The notes: generated by a model not told the origin, from the sequence alone. 64,000 bases of DNA from Zoogloea sp041917255 (GCA_041917255.1 JAYRYA010000004.1:120028-184027), one strand, 5' to 3'. Counted from the first letter of the stretch, positions 31,338 through 39,940 are shown. Program-made: numbers and translations.

Positions 31338-32537
31338 TCAGGCCTTGACGCCGAAGGGGTTCACCTTGGGCAGCGGGCTGCCCAGCAGGTGGCCGCCGAG
31401 CAGGTCGCCGATGTTGTCCTGGTTCTGGGTGATGTGGTTCGCGCCCACCAGCAGATCGCGCAGCTGACGCTGCAGCGGGCAGTTGAGCCACACGCCGCGG
31501 GTGGAGGTTTTCTTGAAGATCATGTGACCAGCGTCGAAGCACTCGCCACCGGTGAACTGGTTGGTGGCGAAATGGCGGACGCGCACGTCCAGCGGTACCA
31601 GCTTTCCCTTGGAGGTGTAGCTCCAGGCTTCGTCGGTGTTCTGCAGCACGCGGGAGGTGCTGGCAAGGATCTTGGCATAGGCTTCACCGAGCTTGGCCTT
31701 GATGAACGGGTCCTGGACCGCGGCGCCGACGGCCTGGTTGATGTTCTGGCGCGGCACCATGTGCTCGATGTACAGATCGACCATGCCGCGGGCCATGCCG
31801 ATGATAACGGACGACACCGCGGCATAGAAGACGTAGAAGAACGGCATCTTGTAGAGGTTGTTCACGTGGCCGTGGGAGTCTTCGTCGTAGGCGCCGATCA
31901 CGTGGCTGCGGTACTCGGGCACGAAGACTTCCTTCACCGACAGCTTCTTGGAGCCGGTGCCGGCGAGGCCCACCACGAACCAGTCGTCGATGATTTCGAA
32001 GTCGGCGCGCTGGACCCAGAACGAGCGGAACTCGATCTCGCCCGCGGCATTGGCGACGCGGCCGCCCAGGAAGGCGCCGCCGGCAGCGTGGTCGCAGCCG
32101 CTGGAGGTGAGCCATTCGCCGTTGAGCACGTAACCGCCCTCGACGCGGGTGACGGTGCCGAAGGGCGCGTAGGACGATGACACCAGGCGGGCGCTGTCCT
32201 CACCCCACAGTTCGTCGCCGCACCGGGGGGGCAGCAGGCCCACTTCGAAGGGATGCACGCCCAGCACCATCACATTCCAGGCGCTGGAGGGGCAGCCCCG
32301 GGCCAGCTCCATCAGCACCTTGTTGAGGACGTTCGGGTGCATCTCGTAGCCGCCCCAGCGCTTGGGCTGGAGGATCTTGAAGAAGCCGGCTTCCTGGAAC
32401 TTCTGGATGGTCTCGGGGGAGACCATGCGGGCCTTCTCGCAGGCGTCGGCGCGTTCGCGCAGCCAGGGGATCAGCGCTTCGGCGCGGGCGACAATCTCTT
32501 CTTCGGACGGGATGAGGGCTTCAGTGGCAGCGTTCAT
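31338..32537 (-). CDS. Flavin-dependent hydroxylase (HsaA / HpaB-C2 type, group D monooxygenase)
   Basis: A 399-residue protein with the acyl-CoA-dehydrogenase fold of two-component aromatic hydroxylases such as HsaA and the C2 p-hydroxyphenylacetate hydroxylase. Motifs: FFKILQPKRWGGYEM, ARGCPSSAWNVMVLGVHPFE, NGEWLTSSGCDHA, VVGLAGTGSKKLSV and GECFDAGHMIFKKTSTRG. It lacks the acyl-CoA dehydrogenase C-terminal catalytic Glu motif. It uses reduced flavin and O2 to ortho-hydroxylate a phenol. The neighbouring MhpB-type dioxygenase would cleave the catechol formed. The phenolic substrate is not evident; a hydroxyphenylpropionate-like acid is suggested by the MhpB and MhpR relatives. Confidence 0.88.
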   Translation of the reverse strand: MNAATEALIPSEEEIVARAEALIPWLRERADACEKARMVSPETIQKFQEAGFFKILQPKRWGGYEMHPNVLNKVLMELARGCPSSAWNVMVLGVHPFEVGLLPPRCGDELWGEDSARLVSSSYAPFGTVTRVEGGYVLNGEWLTSSGCDHAAGGAFLGGRVANAAGEIEFRSFWVQRADFEIIDDWFVVGLAGTGSKKLSVKEVFVPEYRSHVIGAYDEDSHGHVNNLYKMPFFYVFYAAVSSVIIGMARGMVDLYIEHMVPRQNINQAVGAAVQDPFIKAKLGEAYAKILASTSRVLQNTDEAWSYTSKGKLVPLDVRVRHFATNQFTGGECFDAGHMIFKKTSTRGVWLNCPLQRQLRDLLVGANHITQNQDNIGDLLGGHLLGSPLPKVNPFGVKA

Positions 32538-32582
32538 GGTTCAAATCTCCTTTGGTGTGTGGGGCGGTGAGGCGGGGCGGGT

Positions 32583-33521
32583 TCAGGCCTGTTCGGCGCT
32601 GACCACGCCGTAGCCCGCGATCCATTCGTTGATGGCGCGGTAGTAATCCTTGCGGGCGGCGTAGGGGCCGGTGGCGGCGAGGGCGGCGAAGGCGGCCACC
32701 CAGGTACGCACTTCGTGGGTCGAGCGGCCGGCGGCCTTCGAGATCTCGTCGATCCGGAAGTCGTCCACGTCGGTGAGGCGGCGGCTGACCAGCAGATCGA
32801 TGAAGGCCAGGTCCCATTCCTCGTTGAGGGGTGTCTGGGCGCAGGCCTCGGTGCCGTAGATCTTGCCGGCGGCGATGGTGCGGGCCTGGCGGGCGGCGCG
32901 GGCTTCCGGGGTCGGGTTGCGGCCGGCGATGAGGAAATTGGCGATCTCGTCCGGGGCGCCCGACAGCAGCGGCACGGGTGGCTCGTGGGAGAGGCCCCCC
33001 GTGCCGAGGATCAGCACCCGCTTGTTGAGCGTGGCGAGAAACTTGCCCACCGCCTCGCCCAGCTTGCGCACCCGGCGGTAGGGGCCAAAGGGCGGGGCTA
33101 CCGAGTTGATGATGATGGGGATCACCGGGTAGCGGGTGAGGCTGCCGGTCATCTCCTCGAGGGTCTGGGTGCAGCCGTGGTCCACCTGCAGGCGGTGGGA
33201 CAGGGCGATGTCCACGTCCTGGTCGAGGATGGACTTTGCCATCTCGAGGGCCAGTTCCTTCGGGATGGACAGGGGGCCGGGGAGGGTCTGGTAGTCGGCG
33301 ACGGATTCGGCCGCGGTGGCGATCACGAACGGCGGCATCAGGTCGTAGAACAGGCCGTTGTAGTGGTCGGGGGCGAAGATCACGATCAGCTCGGGATCGA
33401 AGGCTTCGACGTCGGCGCGGGCCTGCGCCAGCGCGGCGTCGACTTCACGGACGACGTCGGCGCCCGGGTCGTTCAGCCCGCGCAGCGGGGTGTGCGACAG
33501 GCATTTGAGTTTGATGGACAT
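32583..33521 (-). CDS. mhpB: MhpB-type class III extradiol dioxygenase (2,3-dihydroxyphenylpropionate 1,2-dioxygenase-like)
   Basis: A 312-residue enzyme of the LigB superfamily, close in length and sequence to E. coli MhpB (314). Shared strings include CLSHTPLRG, FDPELIVIFAPDHYNGLFYD, QVDHGCTQTLEEM, LNKRVLILGTGGLSHEPPVP, GRSTHEVRTWVAAFAALAA and INEWIAGYG. The iron ligands and catalytic histidine lie in the SH, PDHY and DHG motifs. It opens a catechol ring next to the diol (meta cleavage). The ATG at 33521 follows AGGAG. It is first in the operon. No MhpC-type C-C hydrolase or hydratase/aldolase genes accompany it. Confidence 0.92.
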   Translation of the reverse strand: MSIKLKCLSHTPLRGLNDPGADVVREVDAALAQARADVEAFDPELIVIFAPDHYNGLFYDLMPPFVIATAAESVADYQTLPGPLSIPKELALEMAKSILDQDVDIALSHRLQVDHGCTQTLEEMTGSLTRYPVIPIIINSVAPPFGPYRRVRKLGEAVGKFLATLNKRVLILGTGGLSHEPPVPLLSGAPDEIANFLIAGRNPTPEARAARQARTIAAGKIYGTEACAQTPLNEEWDLAFIDLLVSRRLTDVDDFRIDEISKAAGRSTHEVRTWVAAFAALAATGPYAARKDYYRAINEWIAGYGVVSAEQA

Positions 33522-33650
33522 GCATGCTCCTCAGCGTGTGGACCGGGCCATGACGGCGCCGACAGGCGAGGGCGGAGTACGCGAGCCGGTTTGGGGCCGG
33601 CGCTTGTCTTGGGGCTGTCTCCACCCTGCATCTTTTTTGTTCGTGAGGCG

Positions 33651-33678
33651 ATTCTAGGGGGGTGGTTCACAGGGACAA
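33651..33678 (-). promoter_or_regulatory. Sigma-70-type promoter of the mhpB-like operon
   Basis: On the minus strand TTGTCC (complement of 33673-33678), a 16-base spacer, and TAGAAT (complement of 33651-33656). Start of transcription near 33644, about 120 bases before the mhpB ATG. Confidence 0.55.
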
Positions 33679-33696
33679 AAAGCAAATGCAAAAGTG

Positions 33697-33720
33697 TTCA
33701 CAACATGCACAATGTTGTTT
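33697..33720 (-). promoter_or_regulatory. Candidate IclR (MhpR-like) operator before the mhpB-like operon
   Basis: The minus strand reads AAACAACATTGTGCA followed by TGTTGTG, including a palindrome ACAACAT-N5-ATGTTGT (33700-33718). Fourteen of fifteen bases match AAACAATATTGTGCA at 38551-38565, and both sites have the same strand relation and distance (about 67-68 bases) to their predicted transcription start. Confidence 0.6.
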
Positions 33721-33838
33721 TTATTCGTTTTATTTTCTGCGCTTGGGCGCCGGTTTCGGTCCGCCAAAATGGCGGAATGGCGCAGATCAAGGCATGGCGG
33801 GGCTCGGACGCGATTTGCCGCGCCTGGGAAGGTCAACG

Positions 33839-33873
33839 AAAAACGCCGTCGCCCGAAGCCGGGGGACGGCGTT
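33839..33873 (-). terminator. Terminator downstream of the acyltransferase gene
   Basis: On the minus strand AACGCCGTC and GACGGCGTT form a nine-base-pair stem with a GC-rich inner part, followed by a T-run (complement of AAAAA at 33839-33843). Confidence 0.82.
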
Positions 33874-33903
33874 GTGTCGTGCTGCGGGCGTGGTCCGCGG
33901 GGT

Positions 33904-34995
33904 TCAGCCCCCGAGGGCCAGGGCGGCCAGCCAGCCGCCGGCGACCACGCCGGCCGGGAACAGCAGGCGCAGGCGCACCGGCAGGGAGCGGCTTTCGATG
34001 CTCCGGTAGAACAGCTCGCCGCCGGCGACGCTGACGCCCAGGGCCACCAGCATGCCGATGGCGTTGACCATCGGGTGGGTCGGGAACAGCGTGATGAAGA
34101 CGGCGTTGACGAGCAGGCACAGGGGGAAATGCACCAGGAACACCGAATACGAGATGCGTGCCAGCCGGCTCATCGCCGCGGGCACCGGCATGGCGTACAG
34201 GAAGCCGCTGCGGCCTGCCAGACCCAGAAACAGCATCACCGCGGTGGCCACCGCGATGCGCGGGCGGAAATCCACCGCCAGCGCAGTGACCGCGACGACC
34301 GTCAGGGCCACCAGCCACAGGCCCGAGCGGGGCTGGCGGATGGCCCAGCCGGCGAGGATGCCAAGGCCGAAGGCGCCAAAGAAGTACAGGGCCGTCTCGT
34401 CCCAGAAGGCGTCGCGGTTGAAGCCAAACAGCGCGGCGAGGGTCATGGCGGCGACGAGGGCCGGAGCCAGCGGGCGCAGCGTGGCGACACGGCTGGGAAG
34501 CCACAGCAGCAGCACGGCCAGGGCGAACAGCTGGAAGTCGATGGCCACATACCACACGCCGGCGGACAGGGCTTCCTGGTCGAGGAGGTCGTGGAGCAGC
34601 AGCACGTGGGCGAGGAGCTGGCCCAGATCGGGCACGTCGGAGATCGAGCGGTGCTCCATCCACACGCCGGCCAGGGCCGAGCAGGCGATGGCCAGGAGCA
34701 GGGCGCCGGAGTAGGGCACGACGAGGCGGGTGTAGCGCTGGATCAGCAGGTTGAGCGGGGCGCCGGACAGGGCTGCAGGGCCGAATTTGCCAGCGAACAG
34801 GAAGCCGGACACCACCAGAAAGATCTGTACGGCCATCCGGGCGTATTCGTCGAGAAAGCCGATGACGCCGGGCATCAGCGGCTTGGCGACGTCGGCCATC
34901 GGGCCGTAGAAGGCGAGGTGGTGCAGGACGATCAGCACGCAGGCGATGGCCTTGAGGGCATCGATGGCGGGCAGTCTTGAGGCGTCAGGGCGCAT
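33904..34995 (-). CDS. Acyltransferase family 3 membrane protein (OafA/YrhL-like)
   Basis: A 363-residue integral membrane protein with about ten hydrophobic segments and the family 3 N-terminus LPAIDALKAIACVLIVLHHL, where the HH-type motif includes the catalytic histidine, followed by FLVVSGFLFAGKF. The C-terminal part has the typical SYSVFLVHFPLCLLVN helix. Such enzymes O-acylate extracellular polysaccharide, lipid A or peptidoglycan sugars. It is a lone gene with its own terminator, so no glycan pathway can be assigned. The 260-base gap upstream (34996-35255) shows nothing I can name. Confidence 0.88.
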   Translation of the reverse strand: MRPDASRLPAIDALKAIACVLIVLHHLAFYGPMADVAKPLMPGVIGFLDEYARMAVQIFLVVSGFLFAGKFGPAALSGAPLNLLIQRYTRLVVPYSGALLLAIACSALAGVWMEHRSISDVPDLGQLLAHVLLLHDLLDQEALSAGVWYVAIDFQLFALAVLLLWLPSRVATLRPLAPALVAAMTLAALFGFNRDAFWDETALYFFGAFGLGILAGWAIRQPRSGLWLVALTVVAVTALAVDFRPRIAVATAVMLFLGLAGRSGFLYAMPVPAAMSRLARISYSVFLVHFPLCLLVNAVFITLFPTHPMVNAIGMLVALGVSVAGGELFYRSIESRSLPVRLRLLFPAGVVAGGWLAALALGG

Positions 34996-35255
34996 GATGG
35001 TCGCGCGTTCTCCGTGGGCGGGATCGGGTGCTCGACGGGAGGCGGGTGGCCGCGGCGGTGATTTGCTGCGGTGCAGCAGTCGGGCAAAGCGGCCGATTAT
35101 ACGCGCGAGGTGTCCCGGCGGGCATGAAATCCGTCCCGGGAAGTATTTGAAAATGTTATCGATTGAGTCGGAGGGGGCGCAAACGGCATCGCGCCGGCCG
35201 CGAGCCGTGGGGCCCGGGGCAGACGCGATACCGGTTTAAGTCAGGTGGCCGCGAT

Positions 35256-37580
35256 TCAGTATCGGCTCTGGATTTCCTCGATGTAGCCGAGCATGCCGGT
35301 GCGGATGTTGGCGGCGTTGCCTTCGTCGGTGTCGATGTGCATCGCCAGCCGATAGGCCGGATTCACCCGTACCACCACGTCGCCGAAGATCAGCTCGCGC
35401 TCGCCTTCGACGCGCACCCGCACCACGTATTTGTCACGCACCCGGAAGCGCAGCGCGTCTTCAGGCGACATGTGGATGTGGCGCTGGGCGCAGATCACGC
35501 CGCGCTCGATGGTGGTGCTGCCGAACGGCCCTTCGAGGGTGATGCCCGGGGTGTTGGCGAGGTCGCCGGATTCGCGGATCGGCGGCTGGATGCCGACCTT
35601 GAACTGCTCGGTCATGGCGATCTCGACCTGGGTTTCCTTGCGGGTGGGGCCGAGGACGCGGACGTTGGCGATGCGGCCCTTGGGGCCGACCAGGTGAACC
35701 TTCTCGGCGCAGGCGAACTGGCCCGGCTGGGACAGTTCGTGCTCGGGCGTGAGCTGGTGGCCGGGGCCGAACAGCTTGTCCACGTCGGCTTGCGCCAGGT
35801 GGACGTGGTGGGCGGAGATCTCGATGGGGATCGGCGCTTCGGCCTGATCCTCGCGCATGGCCACCGACAATTCGTTGCGCTCGATGGCGCGCAGGGTTTC
35901 CCAGGCCACCAGGCGTTCGTCGTCGTTGGTGATGACGAGGATGGTCACCGGCGAATCGTCGGCCGAGATGATGGCGTAGTCGCCCACCCGGCCGAGGTTG
36001 CGGTTCTTCTCCTCGTCGAGGCGGATGCCCATGTAGCCGAGGCCCTGGCAGGCCAGGCTGCGCACCGCGGCGCTGGTTTCGCCCACGTCGCCGGTGAAGG
36101 CCAGTACGTCGATGCCGCCCATCGCCGCCACGTAGGCGCCGATGTTCTTGCGCACCTGATAGCAGAAGGCCTTGTGGGCCAGCAGGGCGCGGTGGTGGCC
36201 GTCGTTGGCGGCGGCTTCGATGTCGTGGATGTCGCTGGAGATGCCCGAGATGCCCTTGAGGCCGCTGTTGGTGTTGATCATCGTCGACAGGTCGTCGGCG
36301 GTGAGTTTGTTGTGCTCCATCAGGTGGATCATCACCGCCGGGTCGATGCTGCCGGAGCGGCTGGGCATGATGAGGCCGTCGGTGGGCGTCATGCCCATGG
36401 TGGTGTCCACCGAGCGGCCGTGGTCGATGGCGCACAGGGAGGCGCCGATGCCCAGGTGGCAGGAGACGATCTCCAGCTCGCCCAGCGGACGGTTCAGCAC
36501 TTCGGCGGCCTTGAGCGACACGTAACGGTGCGAGCTGCCATGAAAACCGTAGCGGCGGATGCCCTGCTGCTTGTACAGCTCGTAGGGCAGGCCGTAGAGG
36601 TAGGCATAGGGCGGCAGGGTCTGGTGGAAGGCGGTGTCGAACACGGCCACATGGGGTACGCCGGGCAGCTGGCGCATGGCCTCGCGAATGCCTTCGACGT
36701 TCACCGGGTTGTGCAGCGGCGCGAACACTGACAGCGCCTCGATGTCGGCGATGATCGCGGGGGTGATCACCACCGAGCTGGCGAACTTGCTGCCACCATG
36801 CACCACGCGATGACCGACGGCGGTGACGTCGTGGGGATGGAAGGCGAAGGCGTCGCCGAGCAGGCGGGTGGATTCCTCGATCACCCGGAACAGGTTGGTG
36901 AGCGGGAAGGGCGAGCGTTCGGCCGAGCGGACCTGGGTGCCCACGAACACGCGGATGCGCGAGATGGCCGGGTCGGCGTTGTCGATGATGCCGTGGACGT
37001 CGGAGCCCAGATCATGGGTGTCGTAGATGCCGAAGTGGATCTGGCTGACGCCCACGTTGAGGGCCAGCACCTTGCCCGGGGTGTCGGTGTGAAGCGACAG
37101 GGAATAGGGGTCGTCGGCCTTGACGGGGGTGCCGGTCTGGGTGTTGAGCATGTCCACCGACAGGGTGCGCACCCGGTCGAGCAGCTTGTGCGACAGGTAC
37201 GCCACCGCCTTGGGGTTGGTGAGGATGTGCACATTGAAGACATCCTGCGGAATCAGCAGCACGAAGCAGCGGTTGCCGGCGATCACGTCGGCGGCGATGC
37301 GGTCGCCGGTGAGCGTGGACATCACCCCGAACACGTCGCCTGGGCCGAGCTGGCTGATGACGGTGCGGGTGCCGGTGTTGTCGGTGACGGAGATCTCGGC
37401 GTGGCCGGTGATGACGACGCCGATGTTGCGGGCTTCGTCGCCCGTTTCCAGCATGGCCTCGTTGCCTTCGTAGGTGGTCAGCCGGGACTGGCTGACGATG
37501 GTCTCGACCTTGTCGGCGGGAAAGCTGGCGAACAGGGGCACCTGTTCGAGGAAGAATTTCTTGAGGTCAACTTCGCTCAT
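35256..37580 (-). CDS. Three-domain fusion: cyclic-nucleotide-binding domain, acetate kinase, PduL phosphotransacylase
   Basis: A 774-residue protein. Residues 1-140 form a cNMP-binding (CAP_ED) domain: FLEQVPLFASFPADKV, GEVI-like GDEARNIGVVITGHAEIS, LGPGDVFGVMS. Residues about 170-560 form an acetate/propionate kinase: Asn175 in LALNVGVSQ, Arg258 in GHRVVHGG, Asp315 in VFDTAFH, His347 in GFHGSSHR, Arg408 in PSRSGSIDP and Glu501 in FTGDVGETS, so the catalytic set is kept. Residues about 583-768 form a PduL phosphotransacylase with metal-binding histidines in SAHHVHL (591, 592, 594) and CAQRHIHM (701, 703). One chain could turn acyl-CoA plus phosphate and ADP into acid, CoA and ATP, gated by a cyclic nucleotide. 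ATG 37580 was chosen because it gives a proper domain start. Confidence 0.93.
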   Translation of the reverse strand: MSEVDLKKFFLEQVPLFASFPADKVETIVSQSRLTTYEGNEAMLETGDEARNIGVVITGHAEISVTDNTGTRTVISQLGPGDVFGVMSTLTGDRIAADVIAGNRCFVLLIPQDVFNVHILTNPKAVAYLSHKLLDRVRTLSVDMLNTQTGTPVKADDPYSLSLHTDTPGKVLALNVGVSQIHFGIYDTHDLGSDVHGIIDNADPAISRIRVFVGTQVRSAERSPFPLTNLFRVIEESTRLLGDAFAFHPHDVTAVGHRVVHGGSKFASSVVITPAIIADIEALSVFAPLHNPVNVEGIREAMRQLPGVPHVAVFDTAFHQTLPPYAYLYGLPYELYKQQGIRRYGFHGSSHRYVSLKAAEVLNRPLGELEIVSCHLGIGASLCAIDHGRSVDTTMGMTPTDGLIMPSRSGSIDPAVMIHLMEHNKLTADDLSTMINTNSGLKGISGISSDIHDIEAAANDGHHRALLAHKAFCYQVRKNIGAYVAAMGGIDVLAFTGDVGETSAAVRSLACQGLGYMGIRLDEEKNRNLGRVGDYAIISADDSPVTILVITNDDERLVAWETLRAIERNELSVAMREDQAEAPIPIEISAHHVHLAQADVDKLFGPGHQLTPEHELSQPGQFACAEKVHLVGPKGRIANVRVLGPTRKETQVEIAMTEQFKVGIQPPIRESGDLANTPGITLEGPFGSTTIERGVICAQRHIHMSPEDALRFRVRDKYVVRVRVEGERELIFGDVVVRVNPAYRLAMHIDTDEGNAANIRTGMLGYIEEIQSRY

Positions 37581-37678
37581 GATGATTCTCGCGGTGCGCG
37601 GGTGTTGATTCAGATAAGGACAGCCTAGCACTTTTGTTGCAGTGCATCACTGTGTAGCTTCCCTTATACGCTTCCTGC

Positions 37679-37694
37679 GCAACAATTGTGCGAG
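37679..37694. promoter_or_regulatory. Weaker third IclR-operator-like sequence
   Basis: GCAACAATTGTGCGAG at 37679-37694 shares ATTGTGC and a CAACA half with the two better sites at 38551 and 33697, but lacks two bases between halves. It lies about 100 bases before the ATG of the kinase-phosphotransacylase fusion. Confidence 0.35.
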
Positions 37695-37713
37695 AACAAC
37701 GCCCGCAAGCGCC

Positions 37714-38532
37714 TCAGCCCGCCTGGGGCGGGGGTGGGGGGTGGTCGACAAATTGCGCTTCGATGCGCGCGACCGCCTTCTGCAGGGCCGGCAGGTAGCG
37801 GTGGATGGCTTCCTTCAGGCTCACCGCCTTGTTGAGATAGACGATGTTGATCGCCCCCACTGGCCGGCCGGCGTGCATCACCGGCTGGGCGATGGCGCCG
37901 ATCTTGCGGTGGGACGTCCATTCGCCGTCGTTGCTGGCGTAGCCGGCGTCGCGGGTGCGGGCAACGATGTTGGCCACGAAGCGCTCGTCGGCGGCGAGCC
38001 GGGCCTGGTCGTCGCTGCCGCCGCGGGCGATGTGCAGGATCTGCTCCCGTTGCTCGTCGGGGCAGTAGGACAGAAAGGCCCGGCCGGCGGCGGTGAGGAG
38101 GGTCGGCATGGTCTGGCCGACCATCGCCCGGTGGAAGGACAGCGGGCTGAAGCGGTGGGTGGATTCCCGGATGATCATTTCTGCGCCCTGGGGCGTGGCC
38201 AGATCGGACGGCCACACGACCGTCTGGAGCAGTTCGCCCAGCGCCGGGGCCGCGATGGAGGCGATCCAGTCTTCGTCGCGGAAGCCTTCGGAGAGCGAAC
38301 GCACGTTGAGGGCCAGCACGTAGCGGTCGTCGGAACGGCTGCGTCTCACGTAGCCCTCGGCGATCAGCGTTTCGAGCAACCGGCGCACGGTGGTGCGGTG
38401 CAGGCCGGTGGCGTCGGAGAGCTGGCCGAGGGTCGATCGACCGCCTTCCTGGGTGTTCAGGGCCTTCAGGAGATCAAGCCCGCGGGTCAGCCCGCGAACG
38501 ACGGCGTACTCGGCACCACCATTTTTGCGCAT
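37714..38532 (-). CDS. mhpR: IclR family regulator, MhpR-like
   Basis: A 272-residue IclR-type regulator. The N-terminal winged helix includes EYAVVRGLTRGLDLLKALN, ATGLHRTTVRRLLETLIAEG and YVRRS. The effector domain has LSEGFRDEDWIASIAAP, THRFSPLSFHRAMVGQ and IGAINIVYLNKA. These strings closely follow E. coli MhpR, the activator of 3-(3-hydroxyphenyl)propionate degradation, and an MhpB-type dioxygenase is encoded 4.2 kb downstream. It diverges from the first ABC importer and likely activates both sets when a phenylpropionate-like inducer is present. It has an AAAGGAG ribosome binding site and a tail of prolines (PPPPPQAG). Confidence 0.88.
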   Translation of the reverse strand: MRKNGGAEYAVVRGLTRGLDLLKALNTQEGGRSTLGQLSDATGLHRTTVRRLLETLIAEGYVRRSRSDDRYVLALNVRSLSEGFRDEDWIASIAAPALGELLQTVVWPSDLATPQGAEMIIRESTHRFSPLSFHRAMVGQTMPTLLTAAGRAFLSYCPDEQREQILHIARGGSDDQARLAADERFVANIVARTRDAGYASNDGEWTSHRKIGAIAQPVMHAGRPVGAINIVYLNKAVSLKEAIHRYLPALQKAVARIEAQFVDHPPPPPQAG

Positions 38533-38550
38533 TGCTGAAAGCTCCTTTCA

Positions 38551-38565
38551 AAACAATATTGTGCA
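38551..38565 (+). promoter_or_regulatory. Candidate IclR (MhpR-like) operator before the first ABC importer
   Basis: AAACAATATTGTGCA, matching 14 of 15 bases of the minus-strand site at 33706-33720. Its centre is about 67 bases before the predicted start of the downstream promoter, and it also lies at the start of the divergent IclR gene, which allows autoregulation. Confidence 0.6.
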
Positions 38566-38591
38566 ACAAGTGGACGTTTTGTTTTGATTGT

Positions 38592-38619
38592 TTGAGGCAA
38601 TAAACCGGCTTCCTATAAT
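38592..38619 (+). promoter_or_regulatory. Sigma-70 promoter of the first ABC importer operon
   Basis: TTGAGG (38592-38597), a 16-base spacer and a perfect TATAAT (38614-38619). Transcription would start near 38626, leaving about 125 bases of leader before ATG 38752. Confidence 0.7.
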
Positions 38620-38751
38620 CAATCACGCTGATCGAGGCATAAGCCGGTGAGACGGCCTTTGGGGCCCGTATCCGCACGCCAGCAGCTGTCGCCGGGCAGT
38701 CCAAGAACGTACATCACAAAAACCGACGAGCAACCTCTCGAGGAGACAATC

Positions 38752-39885
38752 ATGACCAGACTGAAGAACCTGTTTGTGCTGACGGTGGCCGCCCTTGCCG
38801 CCGCGCCTGCCTTTGCCGACATCAACGTGGGCGTCGTCGCCTCGATGACCGGCCCGGCCGCTGCCCTGGGCGCCGAAACCCGCAAGGCGGTGTCGATGTT
38901 CCCGACCACCGTCGGCGGCGAGAAGATCAACTTCATCCTGCTCGACGACACCACCGATCCCACCGCCGCCGTGAAGAACGTACGCAAGCTGATCGGCGAA
39001 GACAAGGTGGACGCCATCCTCGGCCCCAACCTCATCAGCACCGCCACCGCCATGGCCGATGTCGCCAACACCGAGAAGGTGCCGATGATCTCCGTCGCTC
39101 CGCTGGATGTCTCCGGCGACAAGCGCGGCTTTGTGTTCCGCTCCGAGCCCTCCGCCGACCTGATGGTCCAGCGCGTGGTGAACGACATGGTGGCCAACGG
39201 CGTGAAGACCGTCGGCTTCATCGGCTTCTCCGATTCGTGGGGCGAGCTCCTCCACAAGGCGCTCACCAAGGCTGCCGACAGCAAGGTGACCATCGTCGCC
39301 TCCGAGCGCTACGGCCGCGCCGACCCGAGCGTGCAGGCCCAGGTGCTGAAGATCATGAGCGCCAAGCCCGACGCGGTGTTCCTCGGCGCCTCCGGCACCC
39401 CTGCCGCGATGCCCCAGATCACCCTGCGCGAGCGTGGTTTCAAGGGCCGCATCTATCAATCCCACGGCGTGACCAGCAAGGAGTTCCTGCGCGTGGGCGG
39501 CAAGGCCGTTGAAGGCGCATTGATCCCGGTGGGTCCGGTGCTGGTGGCCGAGCAACTGCCCGACACCCACCCGACCAAGAAGAACGGCGTGGCTTTCGTG
39601 CAGGCGCTGGAGGCCAAGTACGGCCCGGATTCCCGCTCCACCTTCGCCGGCGCCAGCTGGGATGCCTGGCTGCTGCTCCAGAACGCCCTCGGCAACGCCC
39701 TGAAGGGCAAGGCCAAGCCGGGCACGCCGGAGTTCCGCGCCGCCGTGCGCGAGAGCATCGAGAAGAACAAGCTGGTGGGCACCAACGGCGTGTACAGCAT
39801 GTCGGCCACCGACCACGCCGGTTACGACCCCAGCGCCATCGTGCTGATCAAGGTCGAGAACAACCACTGGAAGCTGGTCAAGTAA
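38752..39885 (+). CDS. ABC transporter periplasmic substrate-binding protein (LivK/HBAAT type), copy 1
   Basis: A 377-residue type I periplasmic binding protein with a signal peptide cleaved after about residue 22 (VAALAAAPAFA, then DINVGVV). The mature part begins with the family pattern GVVASMTGPAAALG and continues with DDTTDPTAAVKNVRKLI and IGFSDSWGELLHKAL. Relatives bind branched amino acids, but in Rhodocyclales many serve aromatic acids. It heads SBP-livH-livMG-livF-hemerythrin and has a GAGGAG ribosome binding site. Regulation by the divergent MhpR-like protein favours an aromatic ligand (inference). Confidence 0.92.
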   Translation: MTRLKNLFVLTVAALAAAPAFADINVGVVASMTGPAAALGAETRKAVSMFPTTVGGEKINFILLDDTTDPTAAVKNVRKLIGEDKVDAILGPNLISTATAMADVANTEKVPMISVAPLDVSGDKRGFVFRSEPSADLMVQRVVNDMVANGVKTVGFIGFSDSWGELLHKALTKAADSKVTIVASERYGRADPSVQAQVLKIMSAKPDAVFLGASGTPAAMPQITLRERGFKGRIYQSHGVTSKEFLRVGGKAVEGALIPVGPVLVAEQLPDTHPTKKNGVAFVQALEAKYGPDSRSTFAGASWDAWLLLQNALGNALKGKAKPGTPEFRAAVRESIEKNKLVGTNGVYSMSATDHAGYDPSAIVLIKVENNHWKLVK

Positions 39886-39899
39886 GTCTCTGCGACTGA

Positions 39900-39940
39900 C
39901 CTCCGGGCCGGCGGACGAAGTCCGCTCCCGCGCCCGGAGG
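39900..39940 (+). promoter_or_regulatory. Two-tier hairpin between binding-protein and permease genes
   Basis: CCTCCGGGC (39900-39908) pairs with GCCCGGAGG (39932-39940), and inside it GCGGAC pairs with GTCCGC around GAA. No T-run follows. Such hairpins commonly stabilise the binding-protein message and reduce permease expression. Confidence 0.65.
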
